From Paracoccaceae bacterium (lineage in GTDB: Bacteria > Pseudomonadota > Alphaproteobacteria > Rhodobacterales > Rhodobacteraceae): DNA of 6,385 bases. Below the pieces are notes generated by a model. It searched no databases and was not told the DNA's origin. It saw nothing but the letters and a program-made list of their open reading frames with translations. Position 1 is the first letter of the stretch. Every line of letters begins with the position of its first letter. Shown one piece after another: positions 1 through 6,385 of this stretch. The DNA lies in the NCBI GenBank assembly GCA_007128995.1, contig SKWJ01000242.1:1-6385 (forward strand). Reading direction: 5' to 3'. Made by a program: the position numbers and the translations under genes.

Positions 1-673
1 AGAGCCGCGCGGTATCATACGGGAAGGGAATGAGCGCGTCGGCATCAACACGCAGCGTTACACGGAATCAGAGATCGCCCGCGTGGCGCGCTCGGCTTTT
101 GAACTGGCAATGCGCAGAGGCAAGAAACTCTGTTCCATGGAAAAGGCCAATGTCATGGAATCGGGTATTCTGTGGCGCGAGGTGGTGACCGAAGTGGGCA
201 GAGAATACCCCGAAGTTGAACTGAGCCATATGTATGCCGATGCAGGCGCGATGCAGTTGACCCGCTGGCCGAAGCAATTCGACGTCATCGTGACGGACAA
301 CCTGTTTGGTGACCTGTTGTCGGATCTTGCGGCAATGCTGACCGGCTCGCTCGGGATGCTGCCTTCGGCCAGCCTCGGTGCCCCAATGGCGAATGGTCGG
401 CCCAAGGCGCTCTATGAACCCGTGCATGGGTCCGCGCCTGATATTGCGGGTCAGGGCAAGGCCAACCCGATTGCCTGCATTCTCAGCTTTGCGATGGCCT
501 TGCGGTACAGTTTTGACCAGGGGGCTGAAGCCGCGCGGCTTGAAGCCGCTGTAGAGGCGGTTCTCGCCAAGGGTGCGCGGACAGCTGACCTGATGGGGCC
601 AGAGGGCGGTATTCCCGTTTCCACAGCAGAGATGGGTTCGGCGATCGTGGCGGAACTTGACGCCAGCCTTTGA
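1..673 (+). CDS. leuB: 3-isopropylmalate dehydrogenase, C-terminal part (5' end outside window)
   Basis: Third step of leucine synthesis: NAD-dependent oxidation and decarboxylation of 3-isopropylmalate to 2-oxoisocaproate, in the cytoplasm. The frame is open from base 2, giving 223 residues. The family is about 365-370 long, so roughly 145 N-terminal residues lie upstream of the window. A GTG at 83 is internal and not the real start. Visible landmarks, numbered from the first residue in the window: EPRG at 1-4, [11 protein letters not shown] at 15-25, the catalytic lysine in EKANVM (K48), and the Mg/substrate aspartates D80, D104 and D108 ([17 protein letters not shown]). Their 24- and 4-residue spacing matches the classic LeuB set. 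The dinucleotide loop [15 protein letters not shown] (142-156) has the aspartate typical of NAD rather than NADP preference. These features separate it from isocitrate and tartrate dehydrogenases of the same superfamily. The gene ends in TGA and is followed by a hairpin terminator, so it probably ends its transcript. Confidence 0.95.
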   Translation, partial: EPRGIIREGNERVGINTQRYTESEIARVARSAFELAMRRGKKLCSMEKANVMESGILWREVVTEVGREYPEVELSHMYADAGAMQLTRWPKQFDVIVTDNLFGDLLSDLAAMLTGSLGMLPSASLGAPMANGRPKALYEPVHGSAPDIAGQGKANPIACILSFAMALRYSFDQGAEAARLEAAVEAVLAKGARTADLMGPEGGIPVSTAEMGSAIVAELDASL

Positions 674-703
674 CGCGAGGGCAAGCTGCGAGAGCCGACA
701 TTG

Positions 704-723
704 GCGATTTTCAAATCGCTTTT
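704..723 (+). terminator. Probable Rho-independent terminator of leuB
   Basis: GCGATTT (704-710) and AAATCGC (713-719) are perfectly complementary. Allowing a four-base loop leaves a 6-bp stem, directly followed by TTTT (720-723). It lies 30 bases after the leuB stop. The stem is short and only moderately GC-rich, so termination may be partial. Confidence 0.5.
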
Positions 724-881
724 GCTGATCAGGGCGGGTGCAGGTTGGTCTGTGCCTCCGTGATCTGTGACCCAGGGCTGACACAGCCACTTCGCGCAGA
801 CGGTTAAGAGGCGCGGCCTTGGTGGTTCTGCTTGGCTGTTTTGGCTTTTAACATCCGCCGCCCTGAAGTACGCTTCTTCCT
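724..881. other. Intergenic stretch with no recognisable gene
   Basis: This is the remainder of the 208-base spacer between leuB and the small ORF at 882. It holds a small hairpin GGCTG-ACA-CAGCC (776-788) and a T-rich repeat of TTGGCT/TTTGGCT around 832-849. A loose -10-like TAACAT sits at 849-854, but no convincing -35 accompanies it. I see no small RNA signature I could defend. Confidence 0.4.
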
Positions 882-1136
882 ATGTTTACCATTGAACATG
901 ACTTTGATGCGACGGTCATCACCCTCGTCGACGAGGGGGCGGCAACACCTGCGGCTTTGCGTGAAGATGTGATCATCACTGCCTTCGAGGATTGTGTCAC
1001 CTTGCGGCAACTCGACCCCAAGAAGGATGATGAGGTTGTGATAACCCTGTCCATTTCGCAATTGCGGGAACTGGCAGCGGCGCTGAACCTGCCCGAAGGC
1101 AGTTATAGATTGGAGAACCGGCGCGGTCAGGATTGA
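882..1136 (+). CDS. Small acidic protein of unknown function (84 aa)
   Basis: I do not recognise this protein. It is rich in Asp and Glu, lacks a signal peptide or membrane helix, and should be a soluble cytoplasmic protein. The N-terminal half reads like beta strands (MFTIEHDFDATVITLVDEG, then EDVIITAFEDCVTLRQLD and DEVVITLSI). It is followed by a helix (SQLRELAAALNLPEG, about residues 58-72) and a short basic tail (RLENRRGQD). The pattern suggests a small folded beta-beta-alpha domain. Codon use looks like that of the neighbours, which supports a real gene. An in-frame stop at 864-866 and no alternative start before 882 fix the ATG. There is no purine-rich ribosome binding site; the 12 bases before the ATG are pyrimidine-rich. 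It stands alone, 208 bases after leuB and 147 bases before the aminotransferase, both on the same strand, so the context gives no firm functional hint. Confidence 0.7.
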   Translation: MFTIEHDFDATVITLVDEGAATPAALREDVIITAFEDCVTLRQLDPKKDDEVVITLSISQLRELAAALNLPEGSYRLENRRGQD

Positions 1137-1231
1137 GCGCGCATGCGCAAATGGCTTGCCGGCATTTGACAGGCCCCATCCGCTCCGGCAGGGTGCGCTA
1201 CAGGCGGTGGATCGAATCGTGTCACTGCGTT

Positions 1232-1261
1232 TTCAGACAATCATGAACGGGCCGTTACCAT
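1232..1261 (+). promoter_or_regulatory. Possible sigma-70-type promoter for the aminotransferase
   Basis: TTCAGA (1232-1237) and TACCAT (1256-1261) each match four of six consensus bases and are 18 bases apart. This would start transcription near 1268, just before the Shine-Dalgarno-like AAAGGA at 1272-1277. A perfect -35 hexamer TTGACA also occurs at 1166-1171, but only the poor CAGGGT (1189-1194) sits at the right distance. Which of them is used, if either, cannot be decided from sequence. Confidence 0.25.
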
Positions 1262-1283
1262 AGGCGGCCAGAAAGGATGTGGC

Positions 1284-2660
1284 ATGCTCACAAATGACCA
1301 ACTCAACCAGTGGGACCGCGATCACTTTCTACATGCGTCAACCGCTTTCGGGCAGCACGCGCGCAATGAAAGCCCGAACCGCATTGTGACCAAGGCAGAC
1401 GGTGTTTTCATTGAAGACCGCGATGGCAACCGGTTTCTGGACGCGTTTGCTGGGTTGTATTGTGTCAATGTTGGGTATGGGCGGACCGAGATCGCCGAAG
1501 CGATTTCCGCGCAGGCACATGAGCTGGCCTATTATCACGCCTATGTGGGGCATGGGACCGAGGCTTCGATCACGCTGGCGCGTATGGTCGCCGAGCGCGC
1601 GCCTGCACATATGAACAAGGTCTATTTCGGCCTTGGCGGGTCGGATGCCAACGAAACGAACGTCAAGCTTGTCTGGTATGTCCAGAACGTGCTGGGCCGT
1701 CCGGAGAAACGCAAGATCATCTCGCGCTGGCGTGGCTATCACGGCTCTGGGCTGATGACCGGGTCGCTGACAGGGTTGACACCGTTCCACAACAAGTTCG
1801 GCTTGCCGCTTGCCGAGGTCGTCCATACTGAAGCCCCCTACTATTTCCGCCGCCCTGATCCTCAGATGAGCGAGGAAGCGTTTACAGCGCATTGTGCTGC
1901 GAAGCTCGAAGAGTTGATCGCGCGCGAAGGGGCTGACACGATTGGCGCCTTCATCGGCGAACCGCTTCTAGGGACAGGAGGGATTGTTCCGCCACCCAAA
2001 GGGTATTGGGAAGCCATTCAGCCAATCCTGAAAAAGCATGACATCCTGCTGATTGTCGATGAAGTGGTTACCGGGTTCGGGCGGATGGGCACGATGATGG
2101 GGTCAACCCATTATGGCCTGCATCCCGATATCATCACCATTGCGAAAGGTCTGACCTCGGCATACGCGCCGCTGTCCGGATCGATTGTCAGTGATGAGAT
2201 ATTCAAGGTTCTGGAAGAAGGGACCGACAAGTTTGGGCCCTTTGGTCATGGCTGGACTTATTCTGCGCATCCGATTGGCGCTGCGGCCGGTGTTGCCAAT
2301 CTGAAGCTGTTGGACAGTCTGGGTCTGGTGCAGAACGCGCGCGAGACTGGCGCGTATTTCCGTCAGGCGATGGCGTCTGCGCTTTCTGATCATCGCTTCG
2401 TGGGCGAAGTGCGCGGCGATGGGATGTTGGCTGCCGTCGAGTTGCAGCGCGACCCTGGCGCGCGCAAGGATTTCGATCCGGCAGAAAAACTGACCGCTCA
2501 GGTCGTGGCAGAAATGGCCCGACATGGTGTAATCGCGCGGGCCATGCCACAAGGCGAGATCATAGGTTTCGCGCCGCCGCTCTGCCTGAGCGCGGCGGAA
2601 GCCGATACAGTGGTTGAGGTGACACGCGATGCTCTGAACACAGTTACCAAGGACTTCTGA
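1284..2660 (+). CDS. Class III (omega) PLP-dependent aminotransferase
   Basis: Cytoplasmic fold-type I transaminase of 458 residues, the normal length for the omega-amino acid/amine:pyruvate group. It likely moves an amino group from an amine or omega-amino acid to pyruvate or another keto acid. Visible sites: substrate-pocket Y59 (AGLYCVNVGYG) and Y87 (YYHAYVGH); PLP-phosphate loop GGSDANE at 118-124; Y152 in RGYHG, which stacks on the cofactor; D259 in IVDEVVTGFGR, pairing with the pyridine nitrogen; Schiff-base lysine K288 in TIAKGL; T325 in GWTYSAHP; and R419 in IARAMP, the usual carboxylate-binding region. The N terminus (LTNDQLNQWDRDHF) and overall sequence closely resemble, from memory, the Ruegeria omega-transaminase solved as PDB 3FCR, whose natural substrate I do not know. 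The ATG has a good AAAGGA six bases upstream. The next gene is an ectoine-hydrolase-like enzyme, so a role in breaking down a diamino acid such as 2,4-diaminobutyrate (as DoeD/Atf) is possible but inferred only from position. Confidence 0.93.
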   Translation: MLTNDQLNQWDRDHFLHASTAFGQHARNESPNRIVTKADGVFIEDRDGNRFLDAFAGLYCVNVGYGRTEIAEAISAQAHELAYYHAYVGHGTEASITLARMVAERAPAHMNKVYFGLGGSDANETNVKLVWYVQNVLGRPEKRKIISRWRGYHGSGLMTGSLTGLTPFHNKFGLPLAEVVHTEAPYYFRRPDPQMSEEAFTAHCAAKLEELIAREGADTIGAFIGEPLLGTGGIVPPPKGYWEAIQPILKKHDILLIVDEVVTGFGRMGTMMGSTHYGLHPDIITIAKGLTSAYAPLSGSIVSDEIFKVLEEGTDKFGPFGHGWTYSAHPIGAAAGVANLKLLDSLGLVQNARETGAYFRQAMASALSDHRFVGEVRGDGMLAAVELQRDPGARKDFDPAEKLTAQVVAEMARHGVIARAMPQGEIIGFAPPLCLSAAEADTVVEVTRDALNTVTKDF

Positions 2661-2666
2661 GTTTCG

Positions 2667-2700
2667 CGGCCCCGTGTCTGGCACGGGGCCGTTCCTTTTG
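2667..2700 (+). terminator. Strong Rho-independent terminator hairpin after the aminotransferase
   Basis: CGGCCCCGTG (2667-2676) and CACGGGGCCG (2682-2691) form a perfect 10-bp, GC-rich stem with a five-base loop (TCTGG). The T-rich run TTCCTTTT follows at 2692-2699. It starts six bases after the aminotransferase stop and ends about 18 bases before the next start codon. The tract is interrupted by CC, so read-through into the hydrolase gene is plausible. Confidence 0.75.
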
Positions 2701-2717
2701 CACCGGAACCCTCGCAG

Positions 2718-3899
2718 ATGACCACCACCAATCCGAATTTCACAGATGCCGAATATGAGGGGCGAATCGCCCGCACTCGTATTCAGATGGAAAAGCGTGG
2801 ACTTGATCTGATGATCATCTCTGACCCGTCCAACATGAGTTGGATCTCTGGGTATGATGGCTGGTCCTTCTACGTGCATCAAGCGGTGTTGCTGCCGATG
2901 GAGGGAGAGCCTGTCTGGTGGGGACGCGCCATAGACGATCCAGGTGCAAAGCGGACAGTCTTCATGCGCGGTGCGGACAGTGTTGTTCCCTATGATGACA
3001 CATATGTCCAGAACCCTCAGAAACATGCGATGGAGGCCCTCGCGGCGCTGATCATTGATCGCGGCTGGAATACAGGCTGGATCGGCGTCGAGATGGATAA
3101 CTACTACTATTCTGCTGCCGCGCATCAGACGCTGGTCAATCACTTGCATGAAGCCCGGTTCGAGGATGCGACAGGGCTGGTGAACTGGCAGAGGCTGGTC
3201 AAGTCAGAGTCGGAATTGCTGTACATCCGCCGCGCCGCGAAAATCGTGGAGCGCATGCACGAGGTCATTCTTGACGTCGCCGAGCCCGGCATGGCCAAGA
3301 ACCTTCTCGTGGCTGAAATCTCGAAAGCCGGAATTGTTGGTGCAGATGGTCAATGGGGTGATTATCCGGCGATCGTTCCAATGGCTCCGTCCGGTCTGGA
3401 TGCGACTGCTGCCCATCTGACATGGGATGACCGACCCATGCGCGCTGGCGAGTCGACATTTTTCGAGATCGCAGGAGTGCACCGGCGCTATCATTGTCCG
3501 CAATCGCGCACATTGTTTTTCGGGACGGTTCCTGACTTGTACCGCCATGCCGAGGAAGCTGTCCTGGAGGCGACAGAAGCCGGGCTTGCGCAATGTTATC
3601 CGGGTGCGCGCGCGGAGGATGTCGCGAATGCCTTTAACGCGACATTGAACAAGCGTGGTTTCGAGAAAGACAATCGCTGCGGCTATTCCATCGGGCTGAG
3701 TTATCCGCCGGATTGGGGCGAGCGGACCCTGTCCTTGCGGCGTGGAGACATGACCGAGTTGAAGCCGGGAATGGTGATCCATTTCATGCCTGCGCTCTGG
3801 CTGGAAGATGGTGGGCTGGAGATCACAGAGCCCGTGTTGATAACAGAAACCGGACCGGAAATGCTGTGTACCACGCCGCGCGCGATCTTTGTGAAATAA
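2718..3899 (+). CDS. doeA: Ectoine hydrolase-like protein (DoeA/EutD family, M24 fold)
   Basis: Probable ring-opening amidohydrolase of 393 residues, soluble in the cytoplasm. DoeA/EutD converts ectoine to N-acetyl-diaminobutyrate, which a deacetylase and a transaminase then carry towards aspartate. The creatinase-type N-terminal domain spans about residues 10-155 (SDPSNMSWISGYDGWSFYVHQ at 35-55, GVEMDNYYYSAAA at 123-135). The pita-bread domain spans about 165-390 (GDYPAIVP, HLTWDDRP, FFEIAG..RRYHCPQSRT, SYPPDWGERTLSLR, GLEITEPVLITETG). These blocks match the DoeA/EutD sequences I remember better than those of proline dipeptidases. The five M24 metal ligands appear replaced: E250 for the first Asp, P261 for the second, Tyr for the His in GYSIG, and Met and Thr for the two Glu. 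This fits the metal-independent hydrolases. GGAA at 2705-2708 is a modest ribosome site nine bases before the ATG. The gene follows the aminotransferase by 57 bases, with a terminator between. A paralogue acting on another cyclic or N-acylated compound cannot be excluded. Confidence 0.8.
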   Translation: MTTTNPNFTDAEYEGRIARTRIQMEKRGLDLMIISDPSNMSWISGYDGWSFYVHQAVLLPMEGEPVWWGRAIDDPGAKRTVFMRGADSVVPYDDTYVQNPQKHAMEALAALIIDRGWNTGWIGVEMDNYYYSAAAHQTLVNHLHEARFEDATGLVNWQRLVKSESELLYIRRAAKIVERMHEVILDVAEPGMAKNLLVAEISKAGIVGADGQWGDYPAIVPMAPSGLDATAAHLTWDDRPMRAGESTFFEIAGVHRRYHCPQSRTLFFGTVPDLYRHAEEAVLEATEAGLAQCYPGARAEDVANAFNATLNKRGFEKDNRCGYSIGLSYPPDWGERTLSLRRGDMTELKPGMVIHFMPALWLEDGGLEITEPVLITETGPEMLCTTPRAIFVK

Positions 3900-4001
3900 A
3901 ACTGTCGTCCGGTTGTGTGCTGGATGGGGGGCCTGTGACGTGGCAGATCGCAGCGCGCGCGGCATGACGTTGGCTGTCAGCACGTGTTTCCAAAAAAGTG
4001 A

Positions 4002-4021
4002 ATTGTATACCATTGTGCACT
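4002..4021 (+). promoter_or_regulatory. Candidate operator: two ATTGTRYAC repeats 10 bp apart
   Basis: ATTGTATAC (4002-4010) and ATTGTGCAC (4012-4020) are direct repeats offset by exactly 10 bases, about one helical turn. Each contains a six-base palindrome (GTATAC, GTGCAC). The first extends to a 12-base dyad, ATTGTATACCAT, with a single mismatched pair. Its form resembles operators of FadR/FCD-type GntR regulators (a TNGT...ACNA pattern). The pair abuts the proposed -35 of the icd promoter. The regulator is unknown and no regulator gene lies in the window. Confidence 0.35.
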
Positions 4022-4022
4022 G

Positions 4023-4051
4023 TTTACCTCGGCGCAGAATTTGCCTATGGT
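4023..4051 (+). promoter_or_regulatory. Probable icd promoter (-35/-10)
   Basis: TTTACC (4023-4028) and TATGGT (4046-4051) each match the sigma-70 consensus at four of six positions and have the ideal 17-base spacing. A start near 4058 would give a leader of about 20 bases that contains the icd ribosome binding site. The rest of the 179-base gap (3900-4001) shows no clear terminator or gene. Confidence 0.5.
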
Positions 4052-4063
4052 ACGCACAGTTGC

Positions 4064-4070
4064 AGAGGGG
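4064..4070 (+). promoter_or_regulatory. Ribosome binding site that fixes the icd start
   Basis: AGAGGGG lies eight bases before the ATG at 4079. It is purine-rich and well spaced, which favours that codon over the in-frame ATG at 3998. The 3998 codon would also fall upstream of the proposed promoter. Confidence 0.7.
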
Positions 4071-4078
4071 CCCATCAC

Positions 4079-6286
4079 ATGACTGACAAGACAGTTCCAG
4101 ACATTATCTATACCAAGGTTGACGAAGCGCCCGAATTGGCGTCAGCGTCGTTTCTGCCAATTATCCAGCGATTTGCCGCGGCTGCTGGGATCAGCGTTGG
4201 CACGCGCGACATTTCCCTGTCGGGGCGGATCATCGCTGCCTTTCCCGAGTTCCTGACAGAGGATCAGCGCCAGAGTGATGATCTGGCCGAACTGGGCGAA
4301 CTGGTCAAAACGCCCGAAGCCAATATCATCAAACTCCCCAATATTTCGGCGTCGGGGCCACAGCTTGTTGCGGCCATCCGCGAGTTGCAGGGGCAGGGAT
4401 ACAATCTGCCCGATTACCCGGACGCACCTGAAACGGACAGCGAGAAGGACATTCGCGCCCGCTACGATGCGATCAAGGGCTCTGCAGTCAACCCGGTCTT
4501 GCGCGAAGGCAATTCCGATCGCAGGGCCGCCGCCGCGGTGAAGCGTTTCGCACAAGCCAATCCGCACCGGATGGGTGAATGGACCGCCGAGAGCAACACC
4601 GAAGTTTCGTCTATGCCAGGGGGCGATTTCTTTTCCAACGAAACATCGACGACCTTGCCGAACGCCGCAAAAGCAAAGATCGTCTTGGTTGACCCGGACG
4701 GCGCTGAAACCGTTCTGAAAGACGGAGTCGCGTATCCAGAGGGAACTGTGGTCGATGCGACCTTTATGTCAGCCGCAGCGCTTTCGTCCTTCCTCGATGC
4801 GGAAATTGCGCGGACCAAGGGAAAAGGAACACTGTTTTCCCTTCACATGAAGGCAACGATGATGAAGGTCTCGGACCCGATCATCTTCGGTCATGCCGTG
4901 CGCGCTTGGCTGAAGCCAGTCTTCGAGAAATTCGGCGACGACATGCAGGCCTTGGGCGTGAATCCCAATTCGGGGCTTGGTGACCTGCTGGCGCGCGTGA
5001 AGGACCGGTCCGACATTCTGGCAGAGATCGAAGCCGTCCGTGCGTCGCGCCCGCCAATTTACATGGTCGATAGTGATCGTGGGATTACCAATCTTCATGT
5101 CCCGTCCGATGTCATCATTGATGCCTCCATGCCGGCGTTGATCCGTGCGGGGGGCAAGGGCTGGGGGCCCGATGGCAAGGAGCATGACACAAATTGCGTC
5201 ATACCGGATAATTCCTATGCGCCGGTCTATGATGAGGCGATCAAGTTCTTCAAGGCGAATGGCGCCTTGAACCCGGCAACCGCAGGCACGGTTCAGAACA
5301 TTGGGCTGATGGCGCAAAAGGCAGAGGAATACGGAAGTCACCCCACGACCTTCGAGATACCGCATGCAGGCCGTGTGCGCATGATCCTGGACGATGGGAC
5401 AATGGTTCACGAACATGCCGTCGAGGCTGGCGACATCTGGCGATCTGCCTCGGTGCGCAAAGCCCCGATAGAGGATTGGGTCCGGCTTGCAATCGACCGG
5501 CAGAAAGCCACCGGGTACAGATCCATCTTCTGGTTGGATGCGAATCGCGCGCATGATGCTGAATTGATCAAGCTGGTGACGCCGATCCTCGAAGCTGAGG
5601 GTGTTGCCGACAAGTTCGAGATCATGGCACCCAGAGAAGCGACGCGTGCAAGCCTCGAGACGATCACGCGCGGTGACAACACAATCGCGATCACTGGCAA
5701 TGTCTTGCGGGATTACCTGACTGACCTGTTCCCGATCCTTGAATTGGCGACCAGCGCCAAGATGCTATCGATCGTGAAGCTGATGAAAGGCGGCGGTCTG
5801 TTTGAAACCGGCGCAGGTGGCTCTGCCCCCAAGCATGTGCAGGACCTGATTTCAACCGGACATCTGCGCTGGGATTCACTGGGTGAGTTCTGCGCCTTGG
5901 GAGAGAGCTTCAAGTTCCTTGGCGAGTCCCGGAACATGCCCAAGGCGAAAATTCTCGGACAAGCCGCTGAAATTGCTACCCAAGGAGTGCTGGACAATGA
6001 CCGCTCACCGGGGCGCAAGTCCGGTCAGCCCGACAACCGTCACAGCCATTACTGGTTCGCGCGGTATTGGGCCGAGGCCCTTGCTGCCCAATCCGAAGAC
6101 ACTGAACTCGCCGCAAGTTTTGCGCCACTTGCCAAGGCACTGGCCGAGGGCGAGTCGAAGATCGTTTCAGAACTGCTGGAGGCGCAGAAGAAGCCAGTCG
6201 ACCTTGGCGGATACTATAATGCGGACCCGCAAAAGCGTGCGGCGGTGCTGCGTCCTTCTCCGACTTTGAATGCGATCATCGACTGA
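4079..6286 (+). CDS. icd: Monomeric NADP-dependent isocitrate dehydrogenase (IDH-II type)
   Basis: TCA-cycle enzyme that oxidises and decarboxylates isocitrate to 2-oxoglutarate with NADP, in the cytoplasm. At 735 residues it is the large single-chain type (usually about 735-745), not the 400-residue dimeric type. In order: N-terminal [22 protein letters not shown]; isocitrate-binding loop near [11 protein letters not shown] (184-194); [20 protein letters not shown] (256-275) with K258; [27 protein letters not shown] (330-356) with acidic D346-D348; Y418 in [31 protein letters not shown] (484-497); the metal-site aspartates D545 and D549 in [19 protein letters not shown]; and the C-terminal [19 protein letters not shown] (653-671). 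All signature blocks are intact and the frame is unbroken. The start at 4079 follows AGAGGGG and gives the family-typical N terminus. The open frame reaches back to 3998, but those 27 extra residues are atypical. It probably has its own promoter in the 179-base gap, so it need not share regulation with the hydrolase upstream. Confidence 0.96.
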   Translation: MTDKTVPDIIYTKVDEAPELASASFLPIIQRFAAAAGISVGTRDISLSGRIIAAFPEFLTEDQRQSDDLAELGELVKTPEANIIKLPNISASGPQLVAAIRELQGQGYNLPDYPDAPETDSEKDIRARYDAIKGSAVNPVLREGNSDRRAAAAVKRFAQANPHRMGEWTAESNTEVSSMPGGDFFSNETSTTLPNAAKAKIVLVDPDGAETVLKDGVAYPEGTVVDATFMSAAALSSFLDAEIARTKGKGTLFSLHMKATMMKVSDPIIFGHAVRAWLKPVFEKFGDDMQALGVNPNSGLGDLLARVKDRSDILAEIEAVRASRPPIYMVDSDRGITNLHVPSDVIIDASMPALIRAGGKGWGPDGKEHDTNCVIPDNSYAPVYDEAIKFFKANGALNPATAGTVQNIGLMAQKAEEYGSHPTTFEIPHAGRVRMILDDGTMVHEHAVEAGDIWRSASVRKAPIEDWVRLAIDRQKATGYRSIFWLDANRAHDAELIKLVTPILEAEGVADKFEIMAPREATRASLETITRGDNTIAITGNVLRDYLTDLFPILELATSAKMLSIVKLMKGGGLFETGAGGSAPKHVQDLISTGHLRWDSLGEFCALGESFKFLGESRNMPKAKILGQAAEIATQGVLDNDRSPGRKSGQPDNRHSHYWFARYWAEALAAQSEDTELAASFAPLAKALAEGESKIVSELLEAQKKPVDLGGYYNADPQKRAAVLRPSPTLNAIID

Positions 6287-6310
6287 GCCCGAGACGGGAT
6301 CAGGCTGCAA

Positions 6311-6347
6311 GCGCCGGGCCTAACCCCGCGTTTGTAGCTTTCGTTTT
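6311..6347 (+). terminator. Weak terminator candidate after icd
   Basis: CGGG (6315-6318) pairs with CCCG (6325-6328), and one bulged base allows CG (6312-6313) to pair with CG (6329-6330). A T-rich stretch with interruptions follows (TTTGTAGCTTTCGTTTT, 6331-6347). The stem is short and bulged, so this is only a candidate. Confidence 0.25.
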
Positions 6348-6370
6348 CGAACTGGAGTCACAAAACGAAA
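6339..6370. repeat. 9-bp perfect inverted repeat at the window end
   Basis: TTTCGTTTT (6339-6347) and AAAACGAAA (6362-6370) are exact reverse complements separated by 14 bases. The arms are AT-rich, unlike the surrounding DNA. It could be a regulatory dyad for the next gene or part of a bidirectional terminator. The window ends too soon to tell. Confidence 0.4.
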
Positions 6371-6385
6371 AGACCGCGCCACAAG

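Noticed and set aside
83..673. A complete 196-residue dehydrogenase starting at GTG 83
   Set aside because: The reading frame continues to the window edge with typical LeuB sequence ([20 protein letters not shown]), so this is the middle of leuB.
68..790. Long minus-strand open frame opposite leuB
   Set aside because: It is antisense to a clear leuB, with low-complexity Arg/His-rich content typical of shadow frames in GC-rich DNA. The same applies to the other minus-strand frames, including those opposite the aminotransferase (2103-3149), the hydrolase (3204-4013) and icd (4769-5554).
1139..1148. Palindrome GCGCATGCGC just after the small ORF
   Set aside because: It has no loop for a hairpin and no T-tract follows. 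A ten-base GC-rich palindrome is expected often by chance at this composition.
1157..1190. Inverted repeat TGCCGG...CCGGCA with a 22-base spacer
   Set aside because: Short arms and a long spacer in GC-rich DNA; no supporting terminator tail or conserved context.
1166..1194. Perfect TTGACA hexamer as the main aminotransferase promoter
   Set aside because: Only CAGGGT lies at 17-base spacing, a poor -10. It cannot be excluded but is not supported enough to list as a feature.
3713..3967. Alternative plus-strand ORF overlapping the end of the hydrolase gene
   Set aside because: It overlaps the well-supported hydrolase frame, has no ribosome site, and its protein is Arg/Ala-rich with no recognisable domain.
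3998..4078. N-terminal 27-residue extension of isocitrate dehydrogenase from the in-frame ATG at 3998
   Set aside because: The extension is Cys/His-rich and unlike the family. The ATG at 4079 has a good ribosome site and gives the usual N terminus. The 3998 codon would also lie upstream of the likely promoter.

Overview
The window looks like a chromosomal stretch from an alphaproteobacterium, most likely Rhodobacterales (roseobacter group). By eye the GC content is near 60%. The LeuB, aminotransferase and monomeric isocitrate dehydrogenase sequences all resemble roseobacter versions known to me from memory; no database search was possible. All genes lie on the plus strand and coding density is high. 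I see no mobile element, tRNA, rRNA or CRISPR array.

Layout. (1) Bases 1-673 hold the C-terminal 60% or so of leuB (3-isopropylmalate dehydrogenase), followed by a short hairpin terminator. (2) A 208-base spacer leads to a small acidic 84-residue protein of unknown function (882-1136). (3) A 147-base spacer leads to a class III (omega) PLP aminotransferase (1284-2660). (4) A perfect 10-bp GC-rich hairpin with a T-rich tail separates it from an ectoine-hydrolase-like member of the M24 'pita-bread' family (DoeA/EutD type, 2718-3899). (5) A 179-base spacer carries a plausible promoter and a pair of 10-bp-spaced ATTGTRYAC repeats. (6) The monomeric NADP-dependent isocitrate dehydrogenase follows (4079-6286), then about 100 bases of non-coding sequence with two weak inverted repeats.

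How the genes may work together. leuB (leucine synthesis) and icd (TCA cycle and NADPH supply) are core metabolism and appear to be separate transcription units. Between them, the aminotransferase and the DoeA-like hydrolase form a probable catabolic pair. DoeA/EutD opens the ectoine ring, and a class III transaminase acts later in the ectoine-to-aspartate route. The deacetylase (DoeB/EutE), the dehydrogenase and the uptake genes that normally accompany ectoine use are absent here, so the real substrate is uncertain. The most useful leads are this orphan pair, the hairpin that splits it, and the candidate operator before icd. I found no clearly new multi-gene system.
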